From: Streptomyces sp. WM6386
GTDB taxonomy: Bacteria; Actinomycetota; Actinomycetes; Streptomycetales; Streptomycetaceae
Length of the DNA: 64,000 nt
Assembly (NCBI RefSeq): GCF_000972385.1
Contig: NZ_JXTE01000024.1
Coordinates: 1 to 64,000, forward strand
Direction of reading: 5' to 3'
The stretch's first letter is position 1. Each line of letters begins with the position of its first letter. The notes under the pieces were generated by a model. It did no database searches. It worked only from the letters and a program-made list of their open reading frames with translations, and was not told the origin of the DNA. Below, piece after piece: positions 41,955 through 51,686 of this stretch. The translations under genes and the position numbers were made by a program.

Positions 41955-43484
41955 TCAGGAGCGGGACTCGGCCCCCCATCGGGTCGTCGCCTCCATGAGA
42001 TCGACGGTGAAGGGGTGCCGCGGCTCGGTCAGGACACGCCGGGCCGAACCCTGTTCGACGAGCGCCCCCGCGTCCAGGACGGCGATGCGGTCGGCGAGGC
42101 GCGCGGTGTCCAGGTCATGGGTGATGAGGACGAGGGAGAGGTCGTCAGCGCCGTCCCGGACGAGGCCCGTGAGGAGGTCCAGGAGGCCACGGCGGCTGAC
42201 CGTGTCGAGCCCGCAGGTGATCTCGTCGCAGATCAGCACCCGGGGGCGGGCGAGAAGGGCGCGCGCCAGGGCCGCGCGCTGGAGTTCGCCTCCGGAGAGC
42301 TCGCCGGGGCGCCGGCGCGCGAGCCCCTCCGGGAGCCCGAGCTCCGCGAGAGCCCGAAGGGCCTCCTCCCGCGCCTCCCGCTCGCCGCTGCCCCGCAGCC
42401 GGACGGCGGTGCGGGCGGCCTGGTCCAGGACGGTCCGGTGCTCGTCGAAGGCGGCACGGGCGTCCTGGAAGACGTACTGCACGGCCGCCAACTGCCCCCG
42501 GTCGCGGCGGCGCAGACTGCGCGGCAGGGCCGAACCGTCGAGCAGGACCTCCCCGGCGAAGTCGCGGTGGAGGCCGGACAGACAGCGGGCGAGGGTGGTC
42601 TTGCCGCTGCCGGAACGGCCCACGACGGCAAGGCACTCGCCCGCGCGCAGCGTGAGCCGCGGGGCGCGCAGCACCGTGGTGGTGCCGTGTACGGCGGTGA
42701 GGTCCCGGACCTCCAGGACGGGCCGCCCACCCACCGCGTCCCGGACGGGGACCCGCCGCTCGTCGAGGAGCCGCCGCGTCCACGGGTGCCGGGGAGCGCG
42801 CCACAGCCGATCGGCGGGCCCCGACTCCACGACCCGGCCCTCCCGCATGACGAGGACCTCGTCGGCGAGGGCACGCACGACGTCGAGGTCATGGCTGAGC
42901 AGCACGACCGCGATACCGCGCGCGGCGACCGCCGCGAGCTGCTCGACGACACGGCTCTTGGTGAGCGCGTCCTGCCCGGTGGTGGGCTCGTCGGCGACGA
43001 CGACCCGGGCGCCCAGGAGGAGGGCCTGGGCGAGGACGACACGCTGCTGCTGACCACCGGAGAGCTGATGCGGATGCCGACGCAAGAGGGCTTCCGCGTC
43101 CGGGAGCTGGGCGTCGGACAGGGCCCGCAGGACGCGCTCGCGGGCCGCCGCGCGGCGTTCGGCCCGGGGCAGGTGCCGGACCTGGGCGCGGGCGATGTCG
43201 TACAGCAGCGTGCCGACCCGGCGGGCGGGGTTGAGGACGGCCGCGGGATGCTGCGGCACGTATCCCACCGGGCCGTCCGCGGTCAGCCGTACGTCGCCCG
43301 AGACGCGTGCTCCGGCCGGGTACTCCCCGAGCAGCGCCAGCCCGGTCGTGGTCTTGCCACTGCCGGAGGCGCCGACGAGCGCGGCGACCTTCCCGGGCCG
43401 CACCCGCAGGTTCACCCCGTCGACGATGGCGCGGCCGTCGATCTCGACGCGCAGCTCACGGATCTCGGCGACGATGTCGCTCAC
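41955..43484 (-). CDS. ABC transporter protein with two fused ATPase domains (Dpp/Opp/Nik-type)
   Basis: The GTG at 43484 overlaps the permease stop (GTGA) and gives 509 residues; the frame continues upstream only as shadow. Two complete nucleotide-binding domains follow each other. The first has Walker A GASGSGKTTT near 38, LSGGQQQR, and Walker B VVVADEPTTG. The second has Walker A GRSGSGKTTL near 300, LSGGELQRAALARAL, and VLICDEITCGLD. In Dpp/Opp/Nik systems these are usually two proteins (D and F); here they are joined. It powers the two permeases and the binding protein encoded just upstream. Confidence 0.92.
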   Translation of the reverse strand: MSDIVAEIRELRVEIDGRAIVDGVNLRVRPGKVAALVGASGSGKTTTGLALLGEYPAGARVSGDVRLTADGPVGYVPQHPAAVLNPARRVGTLLYDIARAQVRHLPRAERRAAARERVLRALSDAQLPDAEALLRRHPHQLSGGQQQRVVLAQALLLGARVVVADEPTTGQDALTKSRVVEQLAAVAARGIAVVLLSHDLDVVRALADEVLVMREGRVVESGPADRLWRAPRHPWTRRLLDERRVPVRDAVGGRPVLEVRDLTAVHGTTTVLRAPRLTLRAGECLAVVGRSGSGKTTLARCLSGLHRDFAGEVLLDGSALPRSLRRRDRGQLAAVQYVFQDARAAFDEHRTVLDQAARTAVRLRGSGEREAREEALRALAELGLPEGLARRRPGELSGGELQRAALARALLARPRVLICDEITCGLDTVSRRGLLDLLTGLVRDGADDLSLVLITHDLDTARLADRIAVLDAGALVEQGSARRVLTEPRHPFTVDLMEATTRWGAESRS

Positions 43485-44272
43485 GAACGCCTGCCCTTCT
43501 TCTCCAGCGCGGCGTCGAAGAGCAGGTTGACGCCCGTCGTCAGGGCCACGATCAGCAGCGCGGGCACGACCACGGCCCACGGCTGCACGAACAGGCCGGT
43601 ACGGTTGCGGTCGACCATGACCGCCCAGTCGGCGGCGTCCGGCGCGACGCCGACGCCCAGGAAGGCGGCCGTGGACACCAGGTAGAGCACGCCGGTCAGC
43701 CGGATCCCGGCGTCGGCGGCGAGGGTGCGCAGAGTGGAGCGAGCGACGTACCCGACGGCGATGTGCCACCACGTCTCCCCCTGCATCCGCAGCGCCTCGA
43801 CCGCGGGCCGCGCAGCCGCCTCCCCCGCCGCGGCCCGTACGATCCGCGCCGCGTCGGGCACGTTGACGAGCGCGACGAGCAGCGCGAGGCCGACGGCACC
43901 GGGCGAGAACACCGAGGCCACGAGCAGGATCAGCAGCAGTGACGGTACGGCGAGCAGCACGTCCAGCGGCCGCATGAGCAGCTCCTCCAGCCGGCGAAGG
44001 TGGGTGAGCGCGCTGACGAGTCCGACGGGTACGGCGACCAGATAGGCGAGCGCGGTCGCGGCGAGGGCGGTGACGACGACCGTACGTCCGCCGTGCAGCA
44101 CCTGCTGCCACACGTCCCGTCCCACGAAGTCGGTGCCGAGCCAGTGGCCGTCGCCGAGGGTGAAGGAGAGGGCGCGGGGTCCGGGGTCGCCGACGAGGAG
44201 GGGGCCGAGCAGGGCGAGTACGAGGGGGACGGCGAGGATCGCCAGGCCCAGGGCGAAGCGACCGCGCGTCAC
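43481..44272 (-). CDS. ABC transporter permease, DppC-type
   Basis: The GTG at 44272 overlaps the upstream permease stop and yields 263 residues. The N-terminal helix (FALGLAILAVPLVLALLGPLLVG), the extracellular loop GTDFVGRDVWQQVLHGGRTVV and the cytoplasmic EAA-like loop VEALRMQGETWWHIAVGYV are typical of DppC/NikC permeases. It has about six membrane spans and pairs with the DppB-type permease. Confidence 0.9.
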   Translation of the reverse strand: MTRGRFALGLAILAVPLVLALLGPLLVGDPGPRALSFTLGDGHWLGTDFVGRDVWQQVLHGGRTVVVTALAATALAYLVAVPVGLVSALTHLRRLEELLMRPLDVLLAVPSLLLILLVASVFSPGAVGLALLVALVNVPDAARIVRAAAGEAAARPAVEALRMQGETWWHIAVGYVARSTLRTLAADAGIRLTGVLYLVSTAAFLGVGVAPDAADWAVMVDRNRTGLFVQPWAVVVPALLIVALTTGVNLLFDAALEKKGRRS

Positions 44273-45222
44273 GCCGCCACCGCCGACCTGGGCGTGAGCC
44301 GATGGGCCACCAGATCGGCCCCCAGGTTGAGTACGACCGTCAGTACCCCGAACACCACCGCCAGCCCCTGCACGACCGGCACATCGCGCTCGGCGACGGC
44401 GTTCAGCAGGACCGTCCCGAGTCCCGGGATCACGAAGAGCGCCTCGACCACGATCACCCCGCACAGCAACCAGTCGACGGTTCGGGCGAGTTGCTGGACC
44501 GCCGGGGCCAACGCGTTGGGCAGGGCGTGAAGATAGCGGACGCGAGCGCCGGAGATGCCGTAGCGGCGGGCGTGGGCGGCGTAGGGCGAGGCGAGGGCGT
44601 CGACCATGCCGGCCCGCACCAGGCGGGACAGGGAGCACACCGGGCGGGAGAGGAGGACCAGGACCGGGAGGACCAGCGCGGCCGGATGGGCGAGCAGGTC
44701 CGTGCCGTATCCCAGCGCGGTCGGCGGCAGCCAGGCCAGTTTCAGAGCGAAGACCGTCACCAGGAGCACCCCGAGGGCGAACTCGGGGACGGCGTACACC
44801 GCGAGGGTCACCGAGCTGACCAGCCGGTCGACGAGCCGTCCCTCGTGGCGGGCGGCGAGGACGCCGAGGCCGAAGCCGACCGGGACGAGGAGGGAGAGCG
44901 TGAGCGCGGCCAGCAGCAGGGTCGGGCCGAAGCCGTCGCCGATGTACTGCGTGACCGGGCGGCCGGAGGCCAGGGAGACGCCGAAGTCGCCGTGGAGCAG
45001 GCCCGTCGCCCAGTCGGCGAGGCGCTCGTAGGCGGGCCGGTCGAGGTGCATGGCCTCGCGGATGGCGGCGATGCGCGCCGGGTCGGGCTGGTCGCCCGCG
45101 AGGGCCACCGCCGCGTCGCCCGGCAGCGCCTCGGTGAGCGCGAAGACCAGCAGCACCACGGCCACGGTCTGCGCCACGCCGAGGAGGAGCCGCCGGGCGA
45201 CGAAGGAACGGAGTCCCGTCAC
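44269..45222 (-). CDS. ABC transporter permease, DppB-type
   Basis: The N-terminal RRLLLGVAQTVAVVLLVFALTEALPGD is the hallmark of DppB/NikB permeases. It has six or more membrane spans and an EAA loop (AAHARRYGISGARVRYLHALPNAL). I prefer the GTG at 45222, which gives a GTGA overlap with the binding-protein stop like every other junction here; a GTG at 45231 is possible. Confidence 0.9.
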   Translation of the reverse strand: MTGLRSFVARRLLLGVAQTVAVVLLVFALTEALPGDAAVALAGDQPDPARIAAIREAMHLDRPAYERLADWATGLLHGDFGVSLASGRPVTQYIGDGFGPTLLLAALTLSLLVPVGFGLGVLAARHEGRLVDRLVSSVTLAVYAVPEFALGVLLVTVFALKLAWLPPTALGYGTDLLAHPAALVLPVLVLLSRPVCSLSRLVRAGMVDALASPYAAHARRYGISGARVRYLHALPNALAPAVQQLARTVDWLLCGVIVVEALFVIPGLGTVLLNAVAERDVPVVQGLAVVFGVLTVVLNLGADLVAHRLTPRSAVAA

Positions 45223-46787
45223 GCGAGCCACACCTTGTCGAAGCGCGCCCAGTCGAGGGTGTTGGCGGGCGCCTTGGTCTCAACCCCCTTCACCGTGCGG
45301 CCCGTTCCGATGATCCAGTCGGCGAACCCCCAGATGAGGAAGCCGCCCTCGGTGTACAGCCGGCGCTGCATCCGCTCGTAGACGGCGGCCCGTTCGGCCT
45401 TGTCGCGGAGGGACTGCGCCTGCTCGTACAGCGCGTCGAAGTCCTTGTGCCGCCATTTGGTGGCGTTGGTGGTGGAGTCGGTGAGCAGCCGCTGCGAGAT
45501 GTGGGCCTCGATGGGCATCGCGCCGGAGCGGTAGCAGGACAGCGTGCCGGAGTCGAGGATGTCGCTCCAGTAGGAGTCCTTGCTGCCCATCCTCACGTCG
45601 ACGGTGACGCCCGCCTTGGCGGCCTGGTCGCGGAAGATGCCGGCGGCCTCGGTGAACCCGGCGGCGACGGCCGAGGTGTCGAGGGTGACCTTGAGCTTCT
45701 CGGCACCGGCCTTCTTCAGCAGGGCGCGGGCCCTGTCGAGGTCCTGCTCGCGCTGGGGCAGATCGGCGGCGTAGTACTCGTAGCCCTTGCCGAACAGGTC
45801 GTTGCCGACCACGCCCGCCCCGGACAGTGCGCCGTCGACAAGTTCCTTTCGGTCGGCGATGAGGAAGAACGCCTCGCGCACCCGCTTGTCGTCGAAGGGC
45901 GCCCGGTCGGTCTTCATGCAGAAGGCCTGCATGGCGCTGCCCCGCAGCCGCACGATCTCGATCCGGCCCTTGCCCTCGTGGGCGCGGGCGGTGGTGGGGT
46001 TGAGCTCGTGGGCGTACTCGACCTGGCCGCCGAGCAGGGCGTTGACGCGGGCGGACTCCTCGTTGGCGACGACGAACTCGAGCTCGTCGAGGTGCGGGGC
46101 GCCTTCCCAGTAGCCGTCGTGGCGGCGGAAGACGGCGGAGCGGCCGGGCGCGAAGGAGACGAACCGGAAGGGCCCGGAGCCGACCGGCTTCTTGTCGAAG
46201 TCCTTGGCGCCCGACGGGACGATGTACGCGCCGAACGCGGCCAGGATGTTGGGGAATTCGGCGGTCGGCCGCTTCAGGACGAACTCGATGCCGCGCTCTC
46301 CCGTGGCGTGGCTTGCGTCGAGGTCGATGGGTTCCAGAGATGCCTTGGCGCGGAAGGTTTGCTTCGGGTCGGCTATCCGGTGGTAGCTGTACAGGACGTC
46401 TTCGGCGGTGACCGGGCTGCCGTCGTGGAAGGTGGCCTCGCGGAGGGTGACCTGCCAGCGGTCGAGGGTCTTGTTCGCCTCCCACCTGGTGGCGAGGCGG
46501 GGCTGCGCGGAGAGGTCGGCGCCGTAGTCGGCGAGCTTGTCGTAGAGGGCCTTGGCGCGGGCGACATCGGCGAACAGGTTGGCCAGGTGCGGGTCGAGGG
46601 TCTCGCTGGCGCCGCCGCCGGCGAACGCGGCGCGCAGTCGTCCGCCGCGCTTGGGGGTGCCTCGGCTGCCGCTGTCCGCCTGGTCGTCCGTACCGCTTCC
46701 GCAGCCGACGAGGGCGAGGGCGGCGGCTCCGGTCGTGGCGGCGAGGAAACCGCGTCGGCGCAGGCCGGGAAAACGTTCGTCGTACAT
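45219..46787 (-). CDS. ABC transporter substrate-binding lipoprotein (family 5)
   Basis: The 522-residue protein has a Tat-like start (LRRRGFLAATTG) and a lipobox LVGC, so it should be anchored as a lipoprotein. The body is a family-5 (peptide/nickel/opine) binding protein: LDPHLANLF, FHDGSPVTAEDVLYSYHRI, GSGPFRFVSFAPGRSAVFRRHDGYW. The ligand cannot be read from sequence. The operon order with an MFS exporter and a metal-box upstream fits a metal-ligand (metallophore) uptake system. Confidence 0.9.
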   Translation of the reverse strand: MYDERFPGLRRRGFLAATTGAAALALVGCGSGTDDQADSGSRGTPKRGGRLRAAFAGGGASETLDPHLANLFADVARAKALYDKLADYGADLSAQPRLATRWEANKTLDRWQVTLREATFHDGSPVTAEDVLYSYHRIADPKQTFRAKASLEPIDLDASHATGERGIEFVLKRPTAEFPNILAAFGAYIVPSGAKDFDKKPVGSGPFRFVSFAPGRSAVFRRHDGYWEGAPHLDELEFVVANEESARVNALLGGQVEYAHELNPTTARAHEGKGRIEIVRLRGSAMQAFCMKTDRAPFDDKRVREAFFLIADRKELVDGALSGAGVVGNDLFGKGYEYYAADLPQREQDLDRARALLKKAGAEKLKVTLDTSAVAAGFTEAAGIFRDQAAKAGVTVDVRMGSKDSYWSDILDSGTLSCYRSGAMPIEAHISQRLLTDSTTNATKWRHKDFDALYEQAQSLRDKAERAAVYERMQRRLYTEGGFLIWGFADWIIGTGRTVKGVETKAPANTLDWARFDKVWLA

Positions 46788-46841
46788 GACTGTCCTTCAG
46801 ATGTGGTGTCGAGGAGTGGAGTTGGGGAGGCGCGGCGAAGG

Positions 46842-48065
46842 TCAGACGGTGGTTTTCGCGCGCTCCGGCGCCGTGGAGGCGGGCAGCGCTCCGTGTCGGT
46901 GCAGCCATGCCACCCCGCCCGCCGAGGCCAGCCCGAACAGGGCGCAGCACACCCACGGCAACCAGACGTGGCCGCCGCGCTCCCCGGCGTCCATGGCCCA
47001 GCCGACGACGGTGTTGCCGAGGGCGGCGGCGATGCCGGAGACGGCGTAGAAGATCCCGAAGTACGTGCCGGTCAGCTCGGGGCGGCCGAAGCGGGGGATC
47101 AGTTCCATCACGAACGGCGCGGCGATCATGAGGCCGAGGTAGAGCAGGAGCGCCCCGGCCAGGACGGACCCGACACCCGGCAGGAAGGCCGGCGGGAGGA
47201 ATGCCAGGCCGGTGACGGCGAGCCCGGCGGCGATCCAACGACCCCTGTCGCCCCGGGACTTCAGGGCCCGGGTGATCCGTAGCTGGAGCGCGAGGTTGGC
47301 CAGTGTCCCGACGAGGAAGACCAGGCCCGCCGCGCCGTCCCAGCCGGTCGCCGCACGCGCCCCGGCGGGCAGCAGCAGATAGAGCTGGTTCTCCAGGGTG
47401 AACATGCCGACCATGGCGAGAGCGAAGGCCAGAAAGGCCCGGTTGCCGACGACTTCACGCCAGTCCGCGAGGACGCTGCCGCCCGTCGGCTCGACCTTCC
47501 GCGCGGGCAGGACGGCGGCCTGCGCCACGGTGAGCACGGCGAAGATGGCGGCGGCGGTGAGCGCGGACGTACGGAAGTCGACGAGCAGCAGCGCGCTGCC
47601 GAGCAGCGGGCCGATGAGCGCGCCCGTGGTGGCGAAGACGTTGAAGAGCGCGAACGCCTCCGCCTTGCGCTCCCCCGCCTCCTGCGCGAGATAGGCCCGC
47701 ACGGCCGGGTTGAACAGCGCTCCCGCCACCCCGCTGAGCACGGACGCCGCGAGCAGCACCGCCAGCCCGTCACCGAGCGCGAACAGCGCGAACCCGACCG
47801 TCCGCAGCGCGCACCCGGCGATGATGACGCCCTGCGCCCCGAGCCGGTCGGAGGCCGACCCGCCGATGAGGAACAGCCCCTGCTGGCTGAGGTTGCGCAC
47901 CCCGAGGACGACCCCGACGACGGCGGCCGACATACCGAGGTTCTCGCCGAGATGGACGGCGAGGTAGGGGACGAGGAGGTAGAAGCCGGTGTTGACGCCC
48001 AGCTGGTTGACGAGCAACAGCCGCACGGCGAACGGAAAACTCCGCACCTCATGCCACGTCTTCAA
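46842..48065 (-). CDS. MFS transporter, first gene of the transport operon
   Basis: The 407-residue protein has twelve predicted membrane segments and the loop motif GGSASDRLGAQGVI resembling MFS motif A. The longest in-frame start is TTG at 48065 with GAGGGGGCGGG upstream; GTG at 48047 is an alternative. It is 54 bases before the binding-protein gene. In opine-metallophore (Cnt-type) systems an MFS protein exports the metallophore that an Opp-like importer retrieves; I infer a similar role, but no metallophore synthase gene is visible here. Confidence 0.82.
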   Translation of the reverse strand: MKTWHEVRSFPFAVRLLLVNQLGVNTGFYLLVPYLAVHLGENLGMSAAVVGVVLGVRNLSQQGLFLIGGSASDRLGAQGVIIAGCALRTVGFALFALGDGLAVLLAASVLSGVAGALFNPAVRAYLAQEAGERKAEAFALFNVFATTGALIGPLLGSALLLVDFRTSALTAAAIFAVLTVAQAAVLPARKVEPTGGSVLADWREVVGNRAFLAFALAMVGMFTLENQLYLLLPAGARAATGWDGAAGLVFLVGTLANLALQLRITRALKSRGDRGRWIAAGLAVTGLAFLPPAFLPGVGSVLAGALLLYLGLMIAAPFVMELIPRFGRPELTGTYFGIFYAVSGIAAALGNTVVGWAMDAGERGGHVWLPWVCCALFGLASAGGVAWLHRHGALPASTAPERAKTTV

Positions 48066-48112
48066 ACGGTCCCGCCCCCTCGGTCACCCCGGTTCGACGC
48101 GGCACACGCTAT

Positions 48113-48127
48113 CGATAATCATTTTCA
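48113..48127. promoter_or_regulatory. Zur/Fur-like metal box
   Basis: CGATAATCATTTTCA lies 48 bp upstream of the MFS start. It matches the streptomycete Zur 7-1-7 palindrome TGAAAATGATTTTCA at most positions (right arm perfect, left arm two differences). It would place the whole MFS-to-ATPase operon under zinc or another metal's control. Confidence 0.6.
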
Positions 48128-48183
48128 TATGCCAGTCACAGAACGACCAAGGTCCAAGACCGAGGAAATGGGAGTGCGGCCTG

Positions 48184-49245
48184 TCAGCCGCGCGGAGGCC
48201 GCCCGCTGCTGCGGCGGACGATCAGCTCGACGGGGATGACCGGCTCGGTCCGCTCCTCGGCGCGCCCGTCGATGCGGTCCAGCAGGAGCCGTAGCGCACG
48301 GGTGCCGATCTCGGCGAAGTCGGTGCGCACGGTGGTGAGCGGCGGCAGCAGATGAGCCGCCTCGGGGATGTCGTCGTAGCCGACGACGCTCACATCGTCG
48401 GGGACCCGGCGCCCCGCCTCGTGGAGGGCGTGCAGCAGGCCCAGGGCCATCTGGTCGTTGGACGCGAAGATCGCGGTGACGTCCGGGCGCCGGGCCAGCA
48501 GCCGCCCCGTCTCGTACCCGGAGTCCGAGCTCCAGTCGCCGACGAGGAGCTCGGGGATCTCGGCGCCGGCCGCCGTCAGGGTCTCCCGCCAGCTCCCGAT
48601 GCGCTGGTCGGCGGAGGTCCAGCCGGTCGGCCCGGCGATGTGCCACACGGTGTCGTGCCCGAGGCGCAGCAGATGCTCGACGGCCTTGCGGGCGCCGGCC
48701 CAGGAGTCGGCGGTGGCGAGCGGAGTGCTGCCCCTGACCTCGTTCTCCATCACCACCAACGGTGTGTCGAGCCCGGCGTCGGCCAGCGCCCGCCCCACGC
48801 GGTGCTGCGGCGCGATGGCGATGACCCCGTCCGCCCCCTCGGCCGACAGCCGGTCCACGGCCTCGGTGACCGTGTCGTGGTCGGCGGTGTCGTCGAGGGC
48901 GATGGAACTGAGCAGATACCCCGCCTCCTGGGCGGCCGTGTTGATGGCGGTGAGGATGTTGGCGGGCCCGTACCTCGCCGCGTCGAACGAGATGACCCCG
49001 AGCATCCGCGTCCGCCCGCTGGCCAACGACCGCGCACTGCGGCTGGGCCGGTAGCCGAGGCTCCGCATGGCGGCCTGCACGGCCTCACGCGTCTCGGGCC
49101 GGACGGCCGGGTTGTCGTTCAGCACCCGCGAAACGGTCTGCTTGGACACCCCGGCAAGGCGTGCCACGTCGTCCATCACCGGCCGCGCACCCGCGAAGTT
49201 GCGTCGACTGCGCCCCTTGGGGGCGGGAGCGGCGCTGGAGCTCAT
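48184..49245 (-). CDS. LacI-family transcriptional regulator
   Basis: The ATG at 49245 has GAGGAAG eight bases upstream and gives 353 residues. The N-terminal helix-turn-helix reads MDDVARLAGVSKQTVSRVLNDNP near 24-46, including the hinge SARSLASGRT. The sugar-binding domain ends with a standard LacI tail. The gene is the last of the leftward MFS-GH35-GH35 set, so it likely represses that operon through the palindrome at 54645. It ends 118 bases before the metal-regulated operon and is probably not part of it. Confidence 0.92.
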   Translation of the reverse strand: MSSSAAPAPKGRSRRNFAGARPVMDDVARLAGVSKQTVSRVLNDNPAVRPETREAVQAAMRSLGYRPSRSARSLASGRTRMLGVISFDAARYGPANILTAINTAAQEAGYLLSSIALDDTADHDTVTEAVDRLSAEGADGVIAIAPQHRVGRALADAGLDTPLVVMENEVRGSTPLATADSWAGARKAVEHLLRLGHDTVWHIAGPTGWTSADQRIGSWRETLTAAGAEIPELLVGDWSSDSGYETGRLLARRPDVTAIFASNDQMALGLLHALHEAGRRVPDDVSVVGYDDIPEAAHLLPPLTTVRTDFAEIGTRALRLLLDRIDGRAEERTEPVIPVELIVRRSSGRPPRG

Positions 49246-49306
49246 CGGAGGCGCTTCCTCGGTAGGCTGCCGGAACGGCTTCAGCATACGGCCGGCCTAC
49301 GCACCG

Positions 49307-49350
49307 AAGGGGTGCGGGGAACTGCGCGACCAGCCCCCACGCACCCGCGG
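49307..49350. repeat. Streptomycete intergenic repeat, copy 1
   Basis: The sequence contains GTGCGGGGAACTGCGCGACC followed by CAGCCCCCACGCACCCGC. It shares a GCGGGGAACTGCGCGACC core with 57833-57872. The element lies between the LacI and GH35-like genes and can fold into short GC-rich hairpins. Confidence 0.75.
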
Positions 49351-49358
49351 CCGACACG

Positions 49359-51686
49359 TCATCCCACGGCCCTACGGCGAACAGTCACCAGCTCCACCCG
49401 CTCGATGTCCGCCCTCCCCCAGCCGTCCCCGGCCTCCGGCGGAACGTACACGTCGGCGCCCTCGAAGCCAGGAAGCACCCGCAGCCGCAGCGGCCCCGCC
49501 GGAATTCGGTCCAGCCCGATGTCCCACACCCGCCCGGAGAAGAACTGGTCGGCGACAAGGGTGTCCCCCACGTACGCGCGCCCCACGTCCCCGGTCCAGT
49601 GGATACGCAGCAGCGTCCCCGGCGGCACCTCCTGCGGCAGGTCGACCCGGTACTCGGCGGCCGACTTGTCGAAGTACTTGTCGATGGGCGCACTGGCCCG
49701 CCCCTGCACCCCGGTGGCGGGCTCGGGCGCGGGACCGGCGGGTCTGAGGAGCGTGACCGACGCCTCCCCCGCACCGGTGCCGTCCGCCGGCAGGGTGTAC
49801 CGGGTGAACACCCCGTCCGGCCTTCCCTCCCGGCCGGGCGGCGCGGGGAACACGGCGAACGAAGGCCGCTCCACGGCGCTGTGCAGCCGTACCTCACCCC
49901 GGTCGAAGACCACACCGCCGTCGGCCAGCACCAGCCGCTCGGCACCCCACGCCTCCCCCCGGTAGGCGGTCCGTGCCGTGGCCGCGTCCAGCACCAGCAG
50001 CCCGACACGGTCGCCGGCCGCCGTCTCCACCTCGACCAGGGCATCGGTACCGGGCCGCAGCCCGGTGACCAGTACCCGGCCGGCGGTGTACGCGACCTCC
50101 CCGGACGGCGCGCTCAGCGAGCCCACCGTGCCCTCGTCCAGGGCGAGTTCGGGTGCGATCCCCGCCACCGCGGCGAGCACCAGCACGGTACGACCGCCGT
50201 CCTGGACCGTGCACACCGGTTGCGCCGTCGCCCACTCCACGCGCAGCCCGGCCACGTCGAGCCGCAGCGGCCAGCAGAAGGTGGCCCCCGACGGGACGGT
50301 CACGGGAGCGCTCGGGAGGCTCACCGAACCTCCCTCGGGGAACTCCACCGTGAAGGACGTCCCCGGATGGTCCGGCAACGGCTCGTGGGGCTGGTGGTTG
50401 TTGACGAACAGGAATCCCGAACCGCCGTCACCGCGCACCGCCCAGCGCAAGGTGTCCCGGTCGTCCTGCCCTCGCGGCCGCGTCGGGGGCAGCACCGACT
50501 CCATCGGCGCGACGAGATGCCCGAAGTCGGCCAACAGCAGGTGCTGGAGCCGGAGTTCGTCGTACGCGGCCCGGTACTGCCCGTACTCGCCGAGCGGTGC
50601 CTGGAAGTCGTACGTCAGGACGGGCAGGTCGTTCGGGTAGCCGGAGGCGTGGGACTCCTGGAGGGAGGTCAGTTCGCCCGCGGGATTCGTGCCGCCGTGG
50701 AACATGTAGTACCCCTGCCACACCGAGCCGCACCCGATCTTGGTGAGCCCGAGCGCGGCGATGTCGGCGGCGTCCACGCGCGGTCGCCGGTGATAGGAGA
50801 CGGCCATGCCGCCGCCCAACTCGCAGGTGGCCCAGGGGAATCGGTACGCACTGGCGTCCGGGGCACCGCCTCGGACGTGCACCGGGCGCAGGTCGGATCC
50901 GATGCCCTCGTCGTCACGCTGGTGGGTGAAGAAGAAGTGCTTGCGGCAGGTGTCGGGCCAGCCGCCGTCGGCCTCGGTCCAGAAGGTCTCGGTGTAGCCG
51001 CCGTACAGCGGAAGCAGTTCGTCGGGCGGGAGCTGGACACCGCCCCAGGCGGTCGACGTCCACAGCGGGGCGCTCATGCCGGCCTTCTGGGCCATGTTCT
51101 TGAGGGTGAGCAGGTGGCCGGGCTGGTCGTAGAGCTCGTTCTCGATCTGGACGGCGACGATCGGGCCGCCGTTCGCCCGGTCAAGGCCCCGCAGCTGCTC
51201 GGCGACGGCCTCGAACCAAGCGCCCACCGCCTCCAGATAGACCGGGTCGTCGGTACGCGGCACGCAGTCGCGGGCCGACACCCAGTCCGGCAGGCCGCCG
51301 CCCCGGACCTCGGCGTGCACCCAGGGGCCGATACGGGGGATGAAGTCCAGGCCGTGGCGGGCGCAGAGTTCGGCGAAGCGGCGCAGGTCGCGGTCGCCGT
51401 CGAAGCGGACGCGGCCCTCGATCTCCTCGTGGTGGATCCAGATGACGTAGCTGGCGACGACGGTGACACCGCCGGCCTTCATCTTGAGGAGTTCCTCCTC
51501 CCACTCCCCGGCCGGGTAGCGGGTGTAGTGGAACTCCCCGGAGACCGGGAACCAGGGACGGCCACCGCGGGTGAGGTAGCGGCTGGTGACCCCGATGGGG
51601 TCGGGCACGCCCGGCGCGTCGGCGAACGGGAGATGCCCGGTGAGCGGCGGCCCGGAGGGCGCGGGAACGCGCAGACGGTGCGGCAT
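49359..51686 (-). CDS. GH35-type beta-galactosidase-like glycoside hydrolase
   Basis: The ATG at 51686 touches the upstream GH35 stop; the 775-residue protein has no signal peptide. The TIM-barrel start SRYLTRGGRPWFPVSGEFHYTRYP fits GH35. The acid/base Glu is in AVQIENELYDQ and the nucleophile Glu is probably in WATCELGGGMAVSYHRR. A C-terminal region of beta-sandwich domains follows (ending near a jelly-roll-like FEGADVYVPPEAGDGWG). It differs enough from its neighbour to suggest a different substrate or linkage. Confidence 0.85.
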   Translation of the reverse strand: MPHRLRVPAPSGPPLTGHLPFADAPGVPDPIGVTSRYLTRGGRPWFPVSGEFHYTRYPAGEWEEELLKMKAGGVTVVASYVIWIHHEEIEGRVRFDGDRDLRRFAELCARHGLDFIPRIGPWVHAEVRGGGLPDWVSARDCVPRTDDPVYLEAVGAWFEAVAEQLRGLDRANGGPIVAVQIENELYDQPGHLLTLKNMAQKAGMSAPLWTSTAWGGVQLPPDELLPLYGGYTETFWTEADGGWPDTCRKHFFFTHQRDDEGIGSDLRPVHVRGGAPDASAYRFPWATCELGGGMAVSYHRRPRVDAADIAALGLTKIGCGSVWQGYYMFHGGTNPAGELTSLQESHASGYPNDLPVLTYDFQAPLGEYGQYRAAYDELRLQHLLLADFGHLVAPMESVLPPTRPRGQDDRDTLRWAVRGDGGSGFLFVNNHQPHEPLPDHPGTSFTVEFPEGGSVSLPSAPVTVPSGATFCWPLRLDVAGLRVEWATAQPVCTVQDGGRTVLVLAAVAGIAPELALDEGTVGSLSAPSGEVAYTAGRVLVTGLRPGTDALVEVETAAGDRVGLLVLDAATARTAYRGEAWGAERLVLADGGVVFDRGEVRLHSAVERPSFAVFPAPPGREGRPDGVFTRYTLPADGTGAGEASVTLLRPAGPAPEPATGVQGRASAPIDKYFDKSAAEYRVDLPQEVPPGTLLRIHWTGDVGRAYVGDTLVADQFFSGRVWDIGLDRIPAGPLRLRVLPGFEGADVYVPPEAGDGWGRADIERVELVTVRRRAVG

